A stretch of DNA of 64,000 nucleotides, taken from the NCBI GenBank assembly GCA_963782345.1, contig CAWAJF010000003.1, positions 1-64,000 of the forward strand, read 5' to 3'. The translations under genes and the position numbers were made by a program. The notes below the pieces were generated by a model. The model did no database searches and was not told the DNA's origin. It saw only the letters and a program-made list of their open reading frames with translations. Position 1 is the stretch's first letter, and the number at the start of each line of letters is the position of its first letter. This document shows positions 35,044 to 44,136 of the stretch, one piece after another. Source of the DNA: DASUPK01 sp963782345 (lineage in GTDB: Bacteria > Actinomycetota > Thermoleophilia > Solirubrobacterales > 70-9).

Positions 35044-36449
35044 GCCAGGAGAAGACACCCACCTTGAGCCCGGCGGCAGGCCGGGCTCACGGATCGGGAC
35101 GGGGCTTCCTCGACTCCGAGTCGGTGCGAAGGGCGCTCGTCGCGGCCGCCCCCCGGACGGCTGCTGAGCCGCGGTGGTGGCGTGACGTCCGCCGCAGGCG
35201 CCTGCTCGCCCTCGCGGACTGCGGCGCGGTCGGGCTTGCCCTCGCGATCGCCGTGCCGCCCCAGCGCGCGATCTGGATGCTCGCCCTTCTGCCGGTGTGG
35301 ATCCTCGTCGCGAAGCTGAGCGGGCTCTACGACGCCGACCACCGCGTCATGCGCCACCTGACCGTCGACGAGGCGCCGACGATCTTCGCCTGGGGCGTGA
35401 TCGGGGCGGTCCTGGTCAGCCTGCTCGGATCGCTGACGCCGGCGGGTTCGCTGGACTCCGCCGAGCTCGCCCTGGTGGCCGCGATCGCGATCGCGGCCGA
35501 CTTCGTCCTGCGGGTCTGCGCCCGGGCAGTGTGGCGCGCGGGCACCCCCCGCGAGCGCGCCCTGATCGTCGGCGACGACAGCCTGGCGCACGCCATGCGT
35601 CGGAAGATCGCCCTGTTCTCCGACCTCCACATGGACGCGGTCGAGGCCGGCGACTACGCCGCCGGCATCGATCGAGTCGTCCTCGCGCACGAGCGGATCG
35701 ACGCCAGGGAGATCGCGTTGATCACCGACCTCTGCCACACGCACGAGGCCAAGCTGAGCCTCGTCTCGCCGCTGCGCGGGCAGGCCACGCCCCATCAGAT
35801 CTCGCGGCTGGCCGAGCTGCCGGTCTTCGAGTACCTGACCTCCGACGTCTCCCGCTCCACGATGATGCTGAAGCGGGCGCTCGACCTGATCATCGGTGTT
35901 CCGCTCGCGATCCTCGCCGCTCCCCTCTTCCCGCTGATCGCACTGGCGATCTGGCTCGACGACCGCGGCCCGATCCTCTTCGCGCAGCGCCGCGCCGGGC
36001 TGGACGCGACCCCCTTCCGGCTGCTCAAGTTCCGCACCATGCACGTCGGCGCCGAGAGCTCCCTCGCGGACCTGCTGGACGAGCTGCCGGAGCCCATGTT
36101 CAAGTTCCGTGAGGACCCGCGGGTGACCCGGGTGGGCCGTGTCCTGCGCAGGCTCAGCCTCGATGAGCTCCCCCAGATCTGGAACCTGCTCCGCGGCGAC
36201 ATGAGCCTCGTCGGTCCACGGCCCGAGCAGCTCGAGCTGGTCGAGCGCTACAGCCCCGAGCATCGATTCCGCATGGACGTGAAGCCCGGCCTCACCGGGC
36301 CGATGCAGGTGCACGGCCGCGGGGAGCTGACCTTCGAGGAGCGCCTCGCGGTGGAGCTCGACTACGTCGAGAACCTCTCGATCGGCCGCGACCTGCGCAT
36401 CCTCGCCCTGACGCCGATCTCCGTGATTCGCGGCACCGGAGCGTTCTGA
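35040..36449 (+). CDS. polyprenyl-phosphate glycosyl-1-phosphate transferase (WbaP/WcaJ-like)
   Basis: 469 residues. N-terminal membrane segments and a CoA-binding-like domain (RALIVGDDSLAHAMRR) precede the catalytic Bac_transf domain. That domain has the re-entrant helix KRALDLIIGVPLAILAAPLF, then LLKFRTMHVGAE, RRLSLDELPQIWNLLRGDM and SLVGPRPEQ. The enzyme moves sugar-1-phosphate from a nucleotide sugar to undecaprenyl phosphate, the first committed step of the glycan. It is the only initiating transferase seen in the window. It overlaps the ligase upstream, and probably the GT2 downstream by CTGA. Confidence 0.92.
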   Translation: MSQEKTPTLSPAAGRAHGSGRGFLDSESVRRALVAAAPRTAAEPRWWRDVRRRRLLALADCGAVGLALAIAVPPQRAIWMLALLPVWILVAKLSGLYDADHRVMRHLTVDEAPTIFAWGVIGAVLVSLLGSLTPAGSLDSAELALVAAIAIAADFVLRVCARAVWRAGTPRERALIVGDDSLAHAMRRKIALFSDLHMDAVEAGDYAAGIDRVVLAHERIDAREIALITDLCHTHEAKLSLVSPLRGQATPHQISRLAELPVFEYLTSDVSRSTMMLKRALDLIIGVPLAILAAPLFPLIALAIWLDDRGPILFAQRRAGLDATPFRLLKFRTMHVGAESSLADLLDELPEPMFKFREDPRVTRVGRVLRRLSLDELPQIWNLLRGDMSLVGPRPEQLELVERYSPEHRFRMDVKPGLTGPMQVHGRGELTFEERLAVELDYVENLSIGRDLRILALTPISVIRGTGAF

Positions 36450-37398
36450 GCGCCACGGTCATCGTTCCGACCATCACCCCGGAGCGGGTGACGGGCCTCT
36501 TGGAGTCGCTGGCGGAGTCGGGGGGAGCTTCGAGACCATCGTCGCCGACAACGGCACGGGCTCGGCCGAGCTCAGCCGGGCCGCGGCGAGACTCCAGGAC
36601 GCGCAGGTCCTCCGCCTGGAGTCGAACCTGGGCTACGGCCGCGCGGTCAACGAGGCCGTTCGGCGCGCGCAGGGCGACGTGCTCGTCCTGCTCAACGACG
36701 ACAGCGTGGTCGACCCGGGCTACGTCGAGCGCATCGCGAGTGACCTCGACCCGAGCGGCGGCGTCGTGATGGCCGCCGGGGTGATGCGCGACGCGCGAAG
36801 CCCGGGCCTGATCGACACCGCGGGGATCGAGATCGACCACACCCTGCTCGCCTTCGACTACCTGAACGGCGAGCCGGTCGAGGTCCTGGAAGGGCCGGTC
36901 GCCGACCCCGTGGGGCCGTCCGGCGCGGCCGGGGCGTTCTGGCGGGAGGCGTTCATCGATGCCGGCGGATTCGACGAGCGCCTCTTCGCGTATCTCGAGG
37001 ACCTGGATCTCGTCCTGCGCCTTCGCCGGGCGGGCGGGTCGTGCCGGCTTGCGAAGGACGCCCGCGGCAGCCACGAGCACTCGGCGACGCTCGGGCCCGG
37101 GTCTCGCCGCAAGGACTTTCTGATGGGCTACGGGCGCGGATACCTGCTGCGCAAGTGGAACGTGGCCACCCCGCGCCGGCTGCCCGGGATCGTCGCGCGC
37201 GAGCTCGTCATCGGGGGCGGGCAGGCGCTCGTCGACCGGAACCTCGGCGGCGTGCGGGGGAGGATGGCCGGGCTGCGTGCCGGCCGCCCCTCGGAGCCCT
37301 ACCCGGCGGGCGAGCTGGCGCCGGACGCTCCGTCGCTCGCGGCCACGCTCCGCCGCCGCCGGCGCAGGAGAGCCCGGGTGCGGCGCAGAGCGGAGTGA
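36446..37398 (+). CDS. glycosyltransferase family 2 (frame-disrupted 5' end)
   Basis: The conserved first strand ATVIVPTITPE begins 2 codons after CTG 36446, which overlaps the TGA of the previous gene (CTGA); no ATG, GTG or TTG is available. A run of six G at about 36520 needs one more G to join SLAESGG to FETIVADNGTGS. After that VLVLLNDDSVVDPGYVERI (DDS metal site) and FAYLEDLDLVLRLRRAGG are classic rhamnosyltransferase-like GT2 motifs. Its last 100 nt overlap the convergent GT2 on the other strand. If only the unbroken frame is used, it starts at GTG 36679. Confidence 0.7.
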
Positions 37399-38240
37399 GC
37401 GATCGCAGCGGCGGCCTTCACCGCGATCCCGGCGTAGACGGCGGCGTTGACGACCCAGGAGCGGTCCGCCGCGTAGTGCTTGCGGTAGAAGCGGTACATC
37501 CCCCGGTGGAAGGCCAGGTTGAGGCGAACCGAGCGCTCGCCGCCGGTCGTCCCGCCCTTGACGTGGCGAACGGTCGCCGCCGGCTCGTACCAAGTCCGCC
37601 ACCCCCGCTGGGCGAGCGTGTAGGAGAGGTCCAGGTCCTCCATGTACATCCAGTAGCCCTCGTCGAAGCCGCCGGCCTCCTCGAAGGCCGAGCGCCGCAT
37701 CAGCATGAACGCGCCGTTGACCGCGTCCACCGGCCCGGAGTCGACCTCCGGGGCGCGATAGGCGGCCAGCTTGCCGGCGGCGCCGGGACGCCGCCCGAGG
37801 CCGGTGAAGTGCCCGAGGGCGCTGAGGGGCGTCGGGAACGAGCGCTTCGATGCGTGGTCCAGCGACCCGTCCGGGCGGAGGAGACGTGGGCCCACCACCG
37901 CGACCTCCGCGTGTCCCGCGATCGCCTCCAGAACCGTGTCGAGGGCGCCCTCGGTAACCGCGGTGTCCGGGTTCAGCGCCAGCAGGTAGGGGGCGTCGCC
38001 GCGCCTTGCCCCGAGGTTGGTGGCCGCAGCGAATCCCAGGTTGTTGGGCGAGGCGACCAGGTCGACCTCCGGGTAGTCGGTGGAAACCATCTCGGGGGTC
38101 CCGTCGTCGGAGGCGTTGTCGACAACGATCACCCTCATGGGGCATGAGGGTCCATGCGAGCGCAGCGAGTCCAGGCACTCGCGCAGCAGGTCCCGAGACC
38201 GGTACGCGACGATCACGACGTCGAGGCCGGGGTCGTCCAT
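37299..38240 (-). CDS. glycosyltransferase family 2, rhamnosyltransferase-like
   Basis: 313 residues. DVVIVAYRSRDLLRECLDSL, VIVVDNASDDGTPEMV, LLALNPDTAVTEGALD and GYWMYMEDLDLSYTLAQRGW are the ordered motifs of the WbbL-type GT2 group. The C-terminal ~30 residues are Arg-rich and encoded antisense to the end of the convergent GT2. It probably adds rhamnose or another deoxysugar; this is a family-level inference. Confidence 0.85.
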   Translation of the reverse strand: MDDPGLDVVIVAYRSRDLLRECLDSLRSHGPSCPMRVIVVDNASDDGTPEMVSTDYPEVDLVASPNNLGFAAATNLGARRGDAPYLLALNPDTAVTEGALDTVLEAIAGHAEVAVVGPRLLRPDGSLDHASKRSFPTPLSALGHFTGLGRRPGAAGKLAAYRAPEVDSGPVDAVNGAFMLMRRSAFEEAGGFDEGYWMYMEDLDLSYTLAQRGWRTWYEPAATVRHVKGGTTGGERSVRLNLAFHRGMYRFYRKHYAADRSWVVNAAVYAGIAVKAAAAIAHSALRRTRALLRRRRRSVAASDGASGASSPAG

Positions 38241-38249
38241 CGGCTCAGG

Positions 38250-39722
38250 CTATTTCTCGCGGCCGGGATCCGGCGGGATCGCGGCGTCGCGCGGGAGCAG
38301 CCTGTTGGGGCGCCTTCGTCCGGCGTTCCATGCGGACACGGCCCGGCGCCTGACCAGTGCGTAGGCGTAGAACAGCTCGCGGTCGAGGGTCTCGTCGTGT
38401 CCCCAGAGCCGCCGGGCGCGCCGCCCCAGGAGCCAGGCGAGGCCCGCCAGCCCGCTGTCGGCCGAGAGCAACCGCCGGAGCGTCCTGCGCTTCGCCGAGG
38501 TCATGCGCGGCCGGCAGCGCAGCCGCAGCACCTCCAGATAGAGCAGCTCCTGATGCCAGTCGTAGTAGTAGACGATGCGCGAACCCCCGCTCGGGTTGCG
38601 GAGCCGCTCCATCAGGTGGGTGCGGACGGAGCGCGGCCGTTTGTTCGCCTCGGAGTGCCCGATCACCGCGTCGCCGTGCTGGACGTAGTCGTAGAGCGGC
38701 TCGTCCAGGTAGGTGATCTCCCCGAGGGACATGGCGACCACGGCGAGCCAGTGGTCATGGAACGCCCGGGCGAGGCGCGGCGGGAAGGGCAGCGCGTCGT
38801 CGAGCAGGTCGCGGCGGAACAGGGACGCGGCTCCCGTCACCGAATTGGCGAGCAGCAGCGACCCGTAGTTCGTGTAGTTGTTGCGTCGCTCCGTCCAGTA
38901 GGACGGCCTGATCAACTCACCCTCGGGGGTGACGATCCGGGCGTCGCTGTAGGCGAGCTGTGCGTCGCCGATGCCCTCGAGCAGCCGCTCCAGCTTGCCG
39001 GGGTGCCAGCGATCGTCCTGGTCGCAGAGCGTCACGAAGTCCGCCGAGGGTGGAGCCATCGACAGGGCCCGCTCGAAGTTGCGGTAGAAGCCGAGCCGGT
39101 TCTCGCTGCGCGATACGACGAACCGGGGATCGCCGTCCGTCACGGCGAGCAGGGCGTCGAAGGCGTCGTCCGAGGAGCAGTCGTCGCTGATCAGGCAGAT
39201 CCAGTTCTCATGGGTCTGCTCCCTGAGCGAGTCGAGCTGGATCCGGAGCAGCTCCGCCGGCGGCTCATAGGTCGCCATGCAGATCGCCACGCGTGGGCCC
39301 CGGCGATCGGGGAATGTGGCCGCCGGAGCGTCGCGCGGAGCGGCAAGTCCCGGTTCGGCGTCGATGGAGCCGACCCGCATTCGCGCCTCGTTTCCTCCGG
39401 CGAGCGTCAGGACCAGCTCGAGCTCAAGCCGCTGAGGAGTATCGACCGGCGCCAGGTCGACGATCGCGACGAACCCGCTCCGGTACGCGTGGGGCCGCGC
39501 CGTATCGCCGTCATCGAGTCGCCCGTAGACGTCGTCCCGAGGCAGGCGGAAGCGCTCCACGGCCTGCCGGGAGTCGCCAATCTGGATCGCAAGCTCCTCC
39601 GTCCGCTCAGCCGGGTGGTAGCAGTAGCCGCCGAACACGAAGGCGGTGCCCCGCCCGATTGCGATCCGCTTCGGCGGGCGGATCTCGAGCTCCGCGACGA
39701 CGGACTCGGTCTGGGCGGGCAC
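38250..39722 (-). CDS. glycosyltransferase family 2 with N-terminal beta domain
   Basis: 490 residues from GTG 39722. The first ~130 residues form a beta-rich accessory domain (VFGGYCYHPAERTEELAIQI) like the sandwich modules found before GT2 domains in surface-glycan enzymes. The GT-A core follows: RVAICMATYEPPAELLRIQL, LISDDCSSDD, FVTLCDQDDRWHPGKLERLL (DQDD metal site) and a long C-terminal helical part. It resembles WfgS/capsule-type GT2 enzymes. Two nucleotides separate it from the sulfotransferase upstream. Confidence 0.85.
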   Translation of the reverse strand: MPAQTESVVAELEIRPPKRIAIGRGTAFVFGGYCYHPAERTEELAIQIGDSRQAVERFRLPRDDVYGRLDDGDTARPHAYRSGFVAIVDLAPVDTPQRLELELVLTLAGGNEARMRVGSIDAEPGLAAPRDAPAATFPDRRGPRVAICMATYEPPAELLRIQLDSLREQTHENWICLISDDCSSDDAFDALLAVTDGDPRFVVSRSENRLGFYRNFERALSMAPPSADFVTLCDQDDRWHPGKLERLLEGIGDAQLAYSDARIVTPEGELIRPSYWTERRNNYTNYGSLLLANSVTGAASLFRRDLLDDALPFPPRLARAFHDHWLAVVAMSLGEITYLDEPLYDYVQHGDAVIGHSEANKRPRSVRTHLMERLRNPSGGSRIVYYYDWHQELLYLEVLRLRCRPRMTSAKRRTLRRLLSADSGLAGLAWLLGRRARRLWGHDETLDRELFYAYALVRRRAVSAWNAGRRRPNRLLPRDAAIPPDPGREK

Positions 39723-39724
39723 GT

Positions 39725-40456
39725 CTAGCCCTGCCTGCGCAGCAGCTTGCGCCCGTATTCGAAGAGCTCCATGTCGAGAGGATTGTCCTCGGCGATGCGG
39801 GCCCGGAAGGAGGCCGGCACCTCGCTCGGCGTGGTGGTGTTCTCGTGGACTGGAGGCCCCAGCGCCCAGCCGTAGCGCCGCTCGAGCCGCTGGGCGAACG
39901 GCTCCAGCTCGTCCTGGAGGCCGAAGACATCCATCCGCCTGAGCGCTCGCTTCGCCCTGCGCAGGCGACGGTGGTCGAGATCGATCACGGTCATCATCCC
40001 GCCGGTCATCTCGCTGGCTTTCAGCGAGAGCATCTTCACCATGTGGTTCTCGATGAAGGGCCTGAAGCGGTCGGGATCCTCGTAGATCCCCTCGAGCGAG
40101 AGCTCGCTGTCGGCGGGGGTCGTGTCTCGGTGGTGACGCAGGTAGCTGAGCGTCCGCTCCACGGGATCTCGGAGCACCGTGAGGACGGTGAACTCGGCGT
40201 CGAGGAGCTCGGTCGTACAGAGTGGGAAGTGACCGGTCAGCATCCGGATCTCATCCCGCCTCTGTGGCCAGCGGTCGAGCAGGACGTCGAGGAAGAGCTG
40301 TGGCGCGACGTCCGCGGGATCCCCGTCCGACGGCGCCGGGTAGACCGCTTGCTCCCCGAAATGGCGCTGCAGGCGCTTGTAGAGCGAGATCCCCCCGGTC
40401 TTCTGCATGTGGACGAAGAAGAAGCGCTGAGGCTGTCCCGCGCGCTCAGGCGGCAA
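39725..40456 (-). CDS. Sulfotransfer_2-type sulfotransferase
   Basis: 243 residues, apparently from TTG 40456, which overlaps the end of the dioxygenase gene by 11 nt. FFFVHMQKTGGISLYKRL (~12-29) is the 5'-PSB loop of the HS2ST/chondroitin-type family (H-x-P/Q-K-T-G/A), and TVLRDPVERTLSYLRHH is the 3'-phosphate motif. These enzymes sulfate polysaccharides, so this is the strongest single indication that a glycan made here is sulfated. Confidence 0.85.
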   Translation of the reverse strand: MPPERAGQPQRFFFVHMQKTGGISLYKRLQRHFGEQAVYPAPSDGDPADVAPQLFLDVLLDRWPQRRDEIRMLTGHFPLCTTELLDAEFTVLTVLRDPVERTLSYLRHHRDTTPADSELSLEGIYEDPDRFRPFIENHMVKMLSLKASEMTGGMMTVIDLDHRRLRRAKRALRRMDVFGLQDELEPFAQRLERRYGWALGPPVHENTTTPSEVPASFRARIAEDNPLDMELFEYGRKLLRRQG

Positions 40457-41450
40457 GCGGCGAGTACTGCGAGGGTGAGGCGGAGGCTCCGAAGAACCAG
40501 CTCTCGATCGCCATGCGACTCTTCTTCATCGAGGGCTCGGCGGCCGTCGAGTGCAGGAAGAGGTCGTCGAAGAGCAGCACGTCGCCCGGTTCGAAGATCG
40601 GCCGCAGCACACCAACCTCGCCGGCCGCCTCCTCGGCCACCTGCGGCGACACCGACCACTCGAAGATGGCGCCGTCGGTGCCGGTGGGGACGATGTGATC
40701 GAGGCGCCGGGGAACGACGTCCATGCCGGGCGCCTCGTCGCCGCAGCGCGAGAGCGAGAGCCAGACGTTGAGGGCACGTACGTCGCCCATGAACGCCCCG
40801 TCCTGATGCCAGCCGTGGCCCGCGTCGGGATCGACCTTGCGGAGGGTGCACTTCTGGACCGAGATCGTGGGCCGCTCGCCCAGGTACTTCCCGATCACCC
40901 GCGTCAGCCCCGCACGCTCGAAGGAGTCGAGCATCTCGAACAACAGGTGTGGCGAGTCGGCCACCCAGAGGCCTCCGCCGCCCGCCACCCAGTCACGACC
41001 GCCCTCCTCGCCGGTGAATCGCGGATCGGGTACGAACTCGTGGTAGTAGCCCGTGTCCGCCGGCCTGCCGGCCTGCAGGGCGTCGCGAGCCTTGAAGGCG
41101 GCGTTGATCTGCTCGACGAGGAGCCCGGCGTCGTCCTGGCTGACCGCGCCTCGTACGAGCAGGCAGCCGTCGCGGAGGATCCCGGCGCGGACGATCTCCG
41201 GGGTGAGCTGCTCGGGCGTGATGCCCACGAGCTCGCCGTTGCGGTCGGGCAGCTGGTCGAAGGCGGGCTCTGGATAGGCGGCGCCGCCCGGGGAGGCCTC
41301 GAGCAGCTGGAGGCCCGCCATGTGGCGGAGCTCCACGAGGCGCGCCTCGGTGTCCGGATCGCGCCGCTCGCGGTTCGCGCGTGTCAGCTCCTCGATCTCA
41401 GCGAGCAGCTCCTCGGTCGACTTGGGTTTTTTGCGTGTGCGAAAGATCAT
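40446..41450 (-). CDS. phytanoyl-CoA dioxygenase (PhyH)-like Fe(II)/2-oxoglutarate oxygenase
   Basis: 334 residues. The iron ligands are visible as WHQDGAF (H215, D217) and a distal His in DDLFLHSTAAEPS, and GDVLLFDD is the strand before it. The N-terminal ~70 residues are a charged helix (TEELLAEIEELTRANRERR). PhyH-type oxygenases hydroxylate small molecules or lipids. Between glycosyltransferase and sulfotransferase genes it might create the hydroxyl that is later modified. Substrate not predictable. Confidence 0.8.
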   Translation of the reverse strand: MIFRTRKKPKSTEELLAEIEELTRANRERRDPDTEARLVELRHMAGLQLLEASPGGAAYPEPAFDQLPDRNGELVGITPEQLTPEIVRAGILRDGCLLVRGAVSQDDAGLLVEQINAAFKARDALQAGRPADTGYYHEFVPDPRFTGEEGGRDWVAGGGGLWVADSPHLLFEMLDSFERAGLTRVIGKYLGERPTISVQKCTLRKVDPDAGHGWHQDGAFMGDVRALNVWLSLSRCGDEAPGMDVVPRRLDHIVPTGTDGAIFEWSVSPQVAEEAAGEVGVLRPIFEPGDVLLFDDLFLHSTAAEPSMKKSRMAIESWFFGASASPSQYSPLAA

Positions 41451-41494
41451 CTGCTGTGACTGCGGCTCAAAGTATCAACACAGTTTGTGGCTTC

Positions 41495-42094
41495 CTAGCC
41501 CGAAGTCGGGCGCGCGGGAGCGCCGACGACGGTGGCGCCCGGTGGCACGTCGTCGAGCACCACGGCGTTGGCGGCGATCGATGCGCCGGCGCCCACTCGG
41601 ACCCTCCCGAGCACCTTGGCGCCGGTTCCGATCTGCACGTCGCGCTCGATGGTCGGGCCGGCGATGTCGCCCGGGCGCAGGCCGATGGTCACGAACGGCC
41701 CGATCACCACGCCGGGATGGATCTCGACGACGCCGTCGATGACCACCTGCCCGTGCAGCAGGTGCAGCCCGGGATGGATCACGACCGGGTCCCCGATCGC
41801 CACCTGGGCGCTCAGCATCGCGAGCTTGTGGGCCAGGCGCGGCAGCGCCGGCACGCCCCGTCGCTGCAGGTACGCCTTCAGCCGGTAGAGCGCCTGGGCG
41901 AGGAAGGCGTCGCTTGACCAGGTCAGCCGCAGCACCTGGATCGCGGCGTCCGCGCCCGAGCGGAGCTCGTGGCGCTCACCGCGGTGGAGCAACGCCACCC
42001 GCGCGTCCGCGACGAGCGCATCGCGCAGGGCCGGGTGGCGGGCGCGGATGTCGCTCATCAGCGACTCGGCCATCGGGTTCTCGGATTTGAACAT
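41495..42094 (-). CDS. serine O-acetyltransferase-like (CysE) hexapeptide acetyltransferase
   Basis: 199 residues from ATG 42094; GTG 42100 is the longer option. The helical N-terminal part (ADARVALLHRGERHEL) and the beta-helix (IHPGLHLLHGQVVIDGVVEI, GPTIERDVQIGTGAKVLGRV, GAGASIAANAVVLDDVPPGA) match CysE-like enzymes, but the DHxTGV-type catalytic His loop of true CysE is replaced by IHPGLHLLHG. In this setting a sugar O-acetyltransferase is at least as likely. It is divergent from the methyltransferase at 42172. Confidence 0.7.
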   Translation of the reverse strand: MFKSENPMAESLMSDIRARHPALRDALVADARVALLHRGERHELRSGADAAIQVLRLTWSSDAFLAQALYRLKAYLQRRGVPALPRLAHKLAMLSAQVAIGDPVVIHPGLHLLHGQVVIDGVVEIHPGVVIGPFVTIGLRPGDIAGPTIERDVQIGTGAKVLGRVRVGAGASIAANAVVLDDVPPGATVVGAPARPTSG

Positions 42095-42171
42095 GCGCAC
42101 CGGAGCCTAACCGGGTGCGCCCTACGCCTAGACTCCGCCCGGGCCGGCCCCAAGACCGGCCCGAGAGCGCC

Positions 42172-43158
42172 ATGCCGATGCAAGTCACCTCCTACTACCA
42201 CCGGACCAATCCGGACGAGGCCGGCTACTCGCTCGGCAACTTCGTCGAGATCTGGGGGCCGTGCTTCGATGCTGTGGGGGCCCGGTCGGTGATCGAGGTC
42301 GGCGCGGAGCGGGGCAGGCTGACCCAGGAGCTGCTCAGGTGGGCGGCGCCCAGCGGCGCGCGCGTCACGGCGATCGAACCCGAGCCGATCTCGGACCTGA
42401 TCGAGCTGGTGGACGAGTACCCGGACCTCGATGTGGTCGAGGAGACGAGCCTCGACGCCCTCACGCACCTGCCGATCGGCGACGTGATCGTGCTCGACGG
42501 AGATCACAACTACTACACGCTGAGCGAGGAGCTGCGGCTGATCGCCGAGCGCGCGCCGGAGGGCGGGATCCCCCTACTCGTCTTCCACGACGTCTGCTGG
42601 CCGCTCGCGCGTCGCGACCAGTACCACGCGCCGGAGCTGATCCCGGAGGAGCACCGCCACCCCTATGGCGAGGACATCAAGCTGGTGCCGGGCAATCCCG
42701 GGACCGCCGAGCGCGGCCTTCCCTTCGAGTGGGGGGCGCTGGAGGAGGGCGGCCCCAACAACGGGGTGATGACCGCGATCGAGGATTTCATGTCCGAGCA
42801 AGATGGCCTGCGACTTGCCGTCATCCCGATCTTCTTCGGCTGCGGTCTGCTCTGGCCCGAGAGCGCGCCCTGGTCGGATGCCGTCGCCGAGATCGTCGAG
42901 CCCTGGGACCGCAACCCGATCCTCGAACGGGTCGAGAAGGCCAGGGTCACCCAGCTGGTGCAGCGCCACTCCCGCGAACAGGAGATCGACGAACGATTCG
43001 CGCACACCCGCAAGCTCGAGGAAGCCGTCCGCCGGATTCTGGGCTCCGGCGGCTTCGCCGCGGCGGAGTGGCTCTCAAAGCTGCGCCGGCGCGGCAAGCC
43101 CGCCTTCTCGCGGCAGGAGCTGAGCGACCTGCTGGCCGAGAGCGAAGATCAGCGCTGA
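42172..43158 (+). CDS. SAM-dependent methyltransferase (Methyltransf_24-like)
   Basis: 328 residues from ATG 42172 (ATG 42178 also possible). VIEVGAERGRLTQELLRWAA is motif I and VTAIEPEPISDLIELV holds the acidic residue that binds the ribose. VIVLDGDHNYYTLSEELRLI and LLVFHDVCWP are landmarks of this group, often found beside glycosyltransferases. A C-terminal helix (QRHSREQEIDERFAHTRKLE) is probably a coiled coil. It converges with the GT at 43149, overlapping by 10 nt. Confidence 0.8.
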   Translation: MPMQVTSYYHRTNPDEAGYSLGNFVEIWGPCFDAVGARSVIEVGAERGRLTQELLRWAAPSGARVTAIEPEPISDLIELVDEYPDLDVVEETSLDALTHLPIGDVIVLDGDHNYYTLSEELRLIAERAPEGGIPLLVFHDVCWPLARRDQYHAPELIPEEHRHPYGEDIKLVPGNPGTAERGLPFEWGALEEGGPNNGVMTAIEDFMSEQDGLRLAVIPIFFGCGLLWPESAPWSDAVAEIVEPWDRNPILERVEKARVTQLVQRHSREQEIDERFAHTRKLEEAVRRILGSGGFAAAEWLSKLRRRGKPAFSRQELSDLLAESEDQR

Positions 43159-44111
43159 CGGGTCGGCATCGGCCCCGGCGAGTTGCCGTTTGGCGACGGC
43201 TGCTGATCGCGCCGGACGATGGACTTGAGCCAGCGCAGCGGCTTCGTCAGGCGCCAGCTCGCGCTCCGCACGACCTGCTGAAGCTGTCGCTCGAGCTCCA
43301 GGACGGCGGCGTCCCTGGCGAGCTCGGCCGCATTTGCCTGCATCAGAGCGGCGTCCCGGCGGGCTTCGGCCCACCGCGTCCGCTCCTTCCAGTCGCCGGG
43401 GATGGTCTGGGCCGGTGAGAGCTTGCCGTCCCACTTCTCGGCCACGCGCATGTGGGCGGCGACCCAGCCCTCGACGTCGCCGATCAACTCGAGGGAGTGA
43501 TGGTGGATGACGCGGATGTGCTCGGTCATCACCTTCTTGCCCGCCGCCCGCACCTGCTGGCAGACATCGAAGTCATAGCCGTGGAGTTGTCCCAGCGACT
43601 CGTCGAACCGGATGTTCTCGACGAACCAGGGGGGCAGCACCATCATGAACCCGTCGATCACGTCCACCTCGCCGGTCCGGGCCTCGGGCGGCGCCTCCTC
43701 GAAGTTGAAGGTGGAGCCCAGGATCTCACCGCCGCCGTACTCCTCGTACTGGTGCGAGAACGAGGCCAGGGTCACCGAGCCATCCCACCAGGCGATGTTC
43801 CGCACCCCGATCGCGCCGGCGCAGCCGAGGATCCCGACGTCGGGGTCGCGCAGCGCCGCGCGGAGCTTCGCGCAGAACTCCGGATCGACGATTTCGGCGT
43901 CCTGGTGTACGAGGACGAGCGCTTCGAGATCGTCGAGCTTGGCGGCCTCCTCGATCAGGAGGTTGTAGTTGCGGAAGATCGAGGCGTCACCCAGCCCGGC
44001 CGAGCCCAGGGCGAGGATCTCCGAGTCCGGCTCGGCCACGAGCCTGATGCCGGGCTCCGCGAACGCCTCGTACTGGGCGTGGTCGGTGATGGGGCAGCCG
44101 AAGGCGATCAT
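43149..44111 (-). CDS. StrF-like glycosyltransferase (GT2, Glyco_tranf_2_5)
   Basis: 320 residues. MIAFGCPITDHAQYEAF, NLLIEEAAKLDDLEALVLVH, HQDAEIVDPEFCAKL (QDAE metal-site equivalent) and DVIDGFMMVLPPWFVENIRF with GYDFDVCQQVRAAG are the ordered features of StrF-domain transferases. The C-terminus is a helical stalk ending SASWRLTKPLRWLKSIVRR, a tail also seen in the protein at 47.6 kb and probably a membrane- or partner-binding element. Confidence 0.8.
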   Translation of the reverse strand: MIAFGCPITDHAQYEAFAEPGIRLVAEPDSEILALGSAGLGDASIFRNYNLLIEEAAKLDDLEALVLVHQDAEIVDPEFCAKLRAALRDPDVGILGCAGAIGVRNIAWWDGSVTLASFSHQYEEYGGGEILGSTFNFEEAPPEARTGEVDVIDGFMMVLPPWFVENIRFDESLGQLHGYDFDVCQQVRAAGKKVMTEHIRVIHHHSLELIGDVEGWVAAHMRVAEKWDGKLSPAQTIPGDWKERTRWAEARRDAALMQANAAELARDAAVLELERQLQQVVRSASWRLTKPLRWLKSIVRRDQQPSPNGNSPGPMPTRQR

Positions 44112-44136
44112 CTCGGGCGGAACATAGCGTCAGGGC

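Noticed and set aside
41495..42094. Cysteine biosynthesis gene pair with cysO
   Set aside because: The CysE-like protein is 20 kb away, lacks the usual catalytic His loop and sits among sugar-modifying genes. A sugar acetyltransferase is at least as likely.
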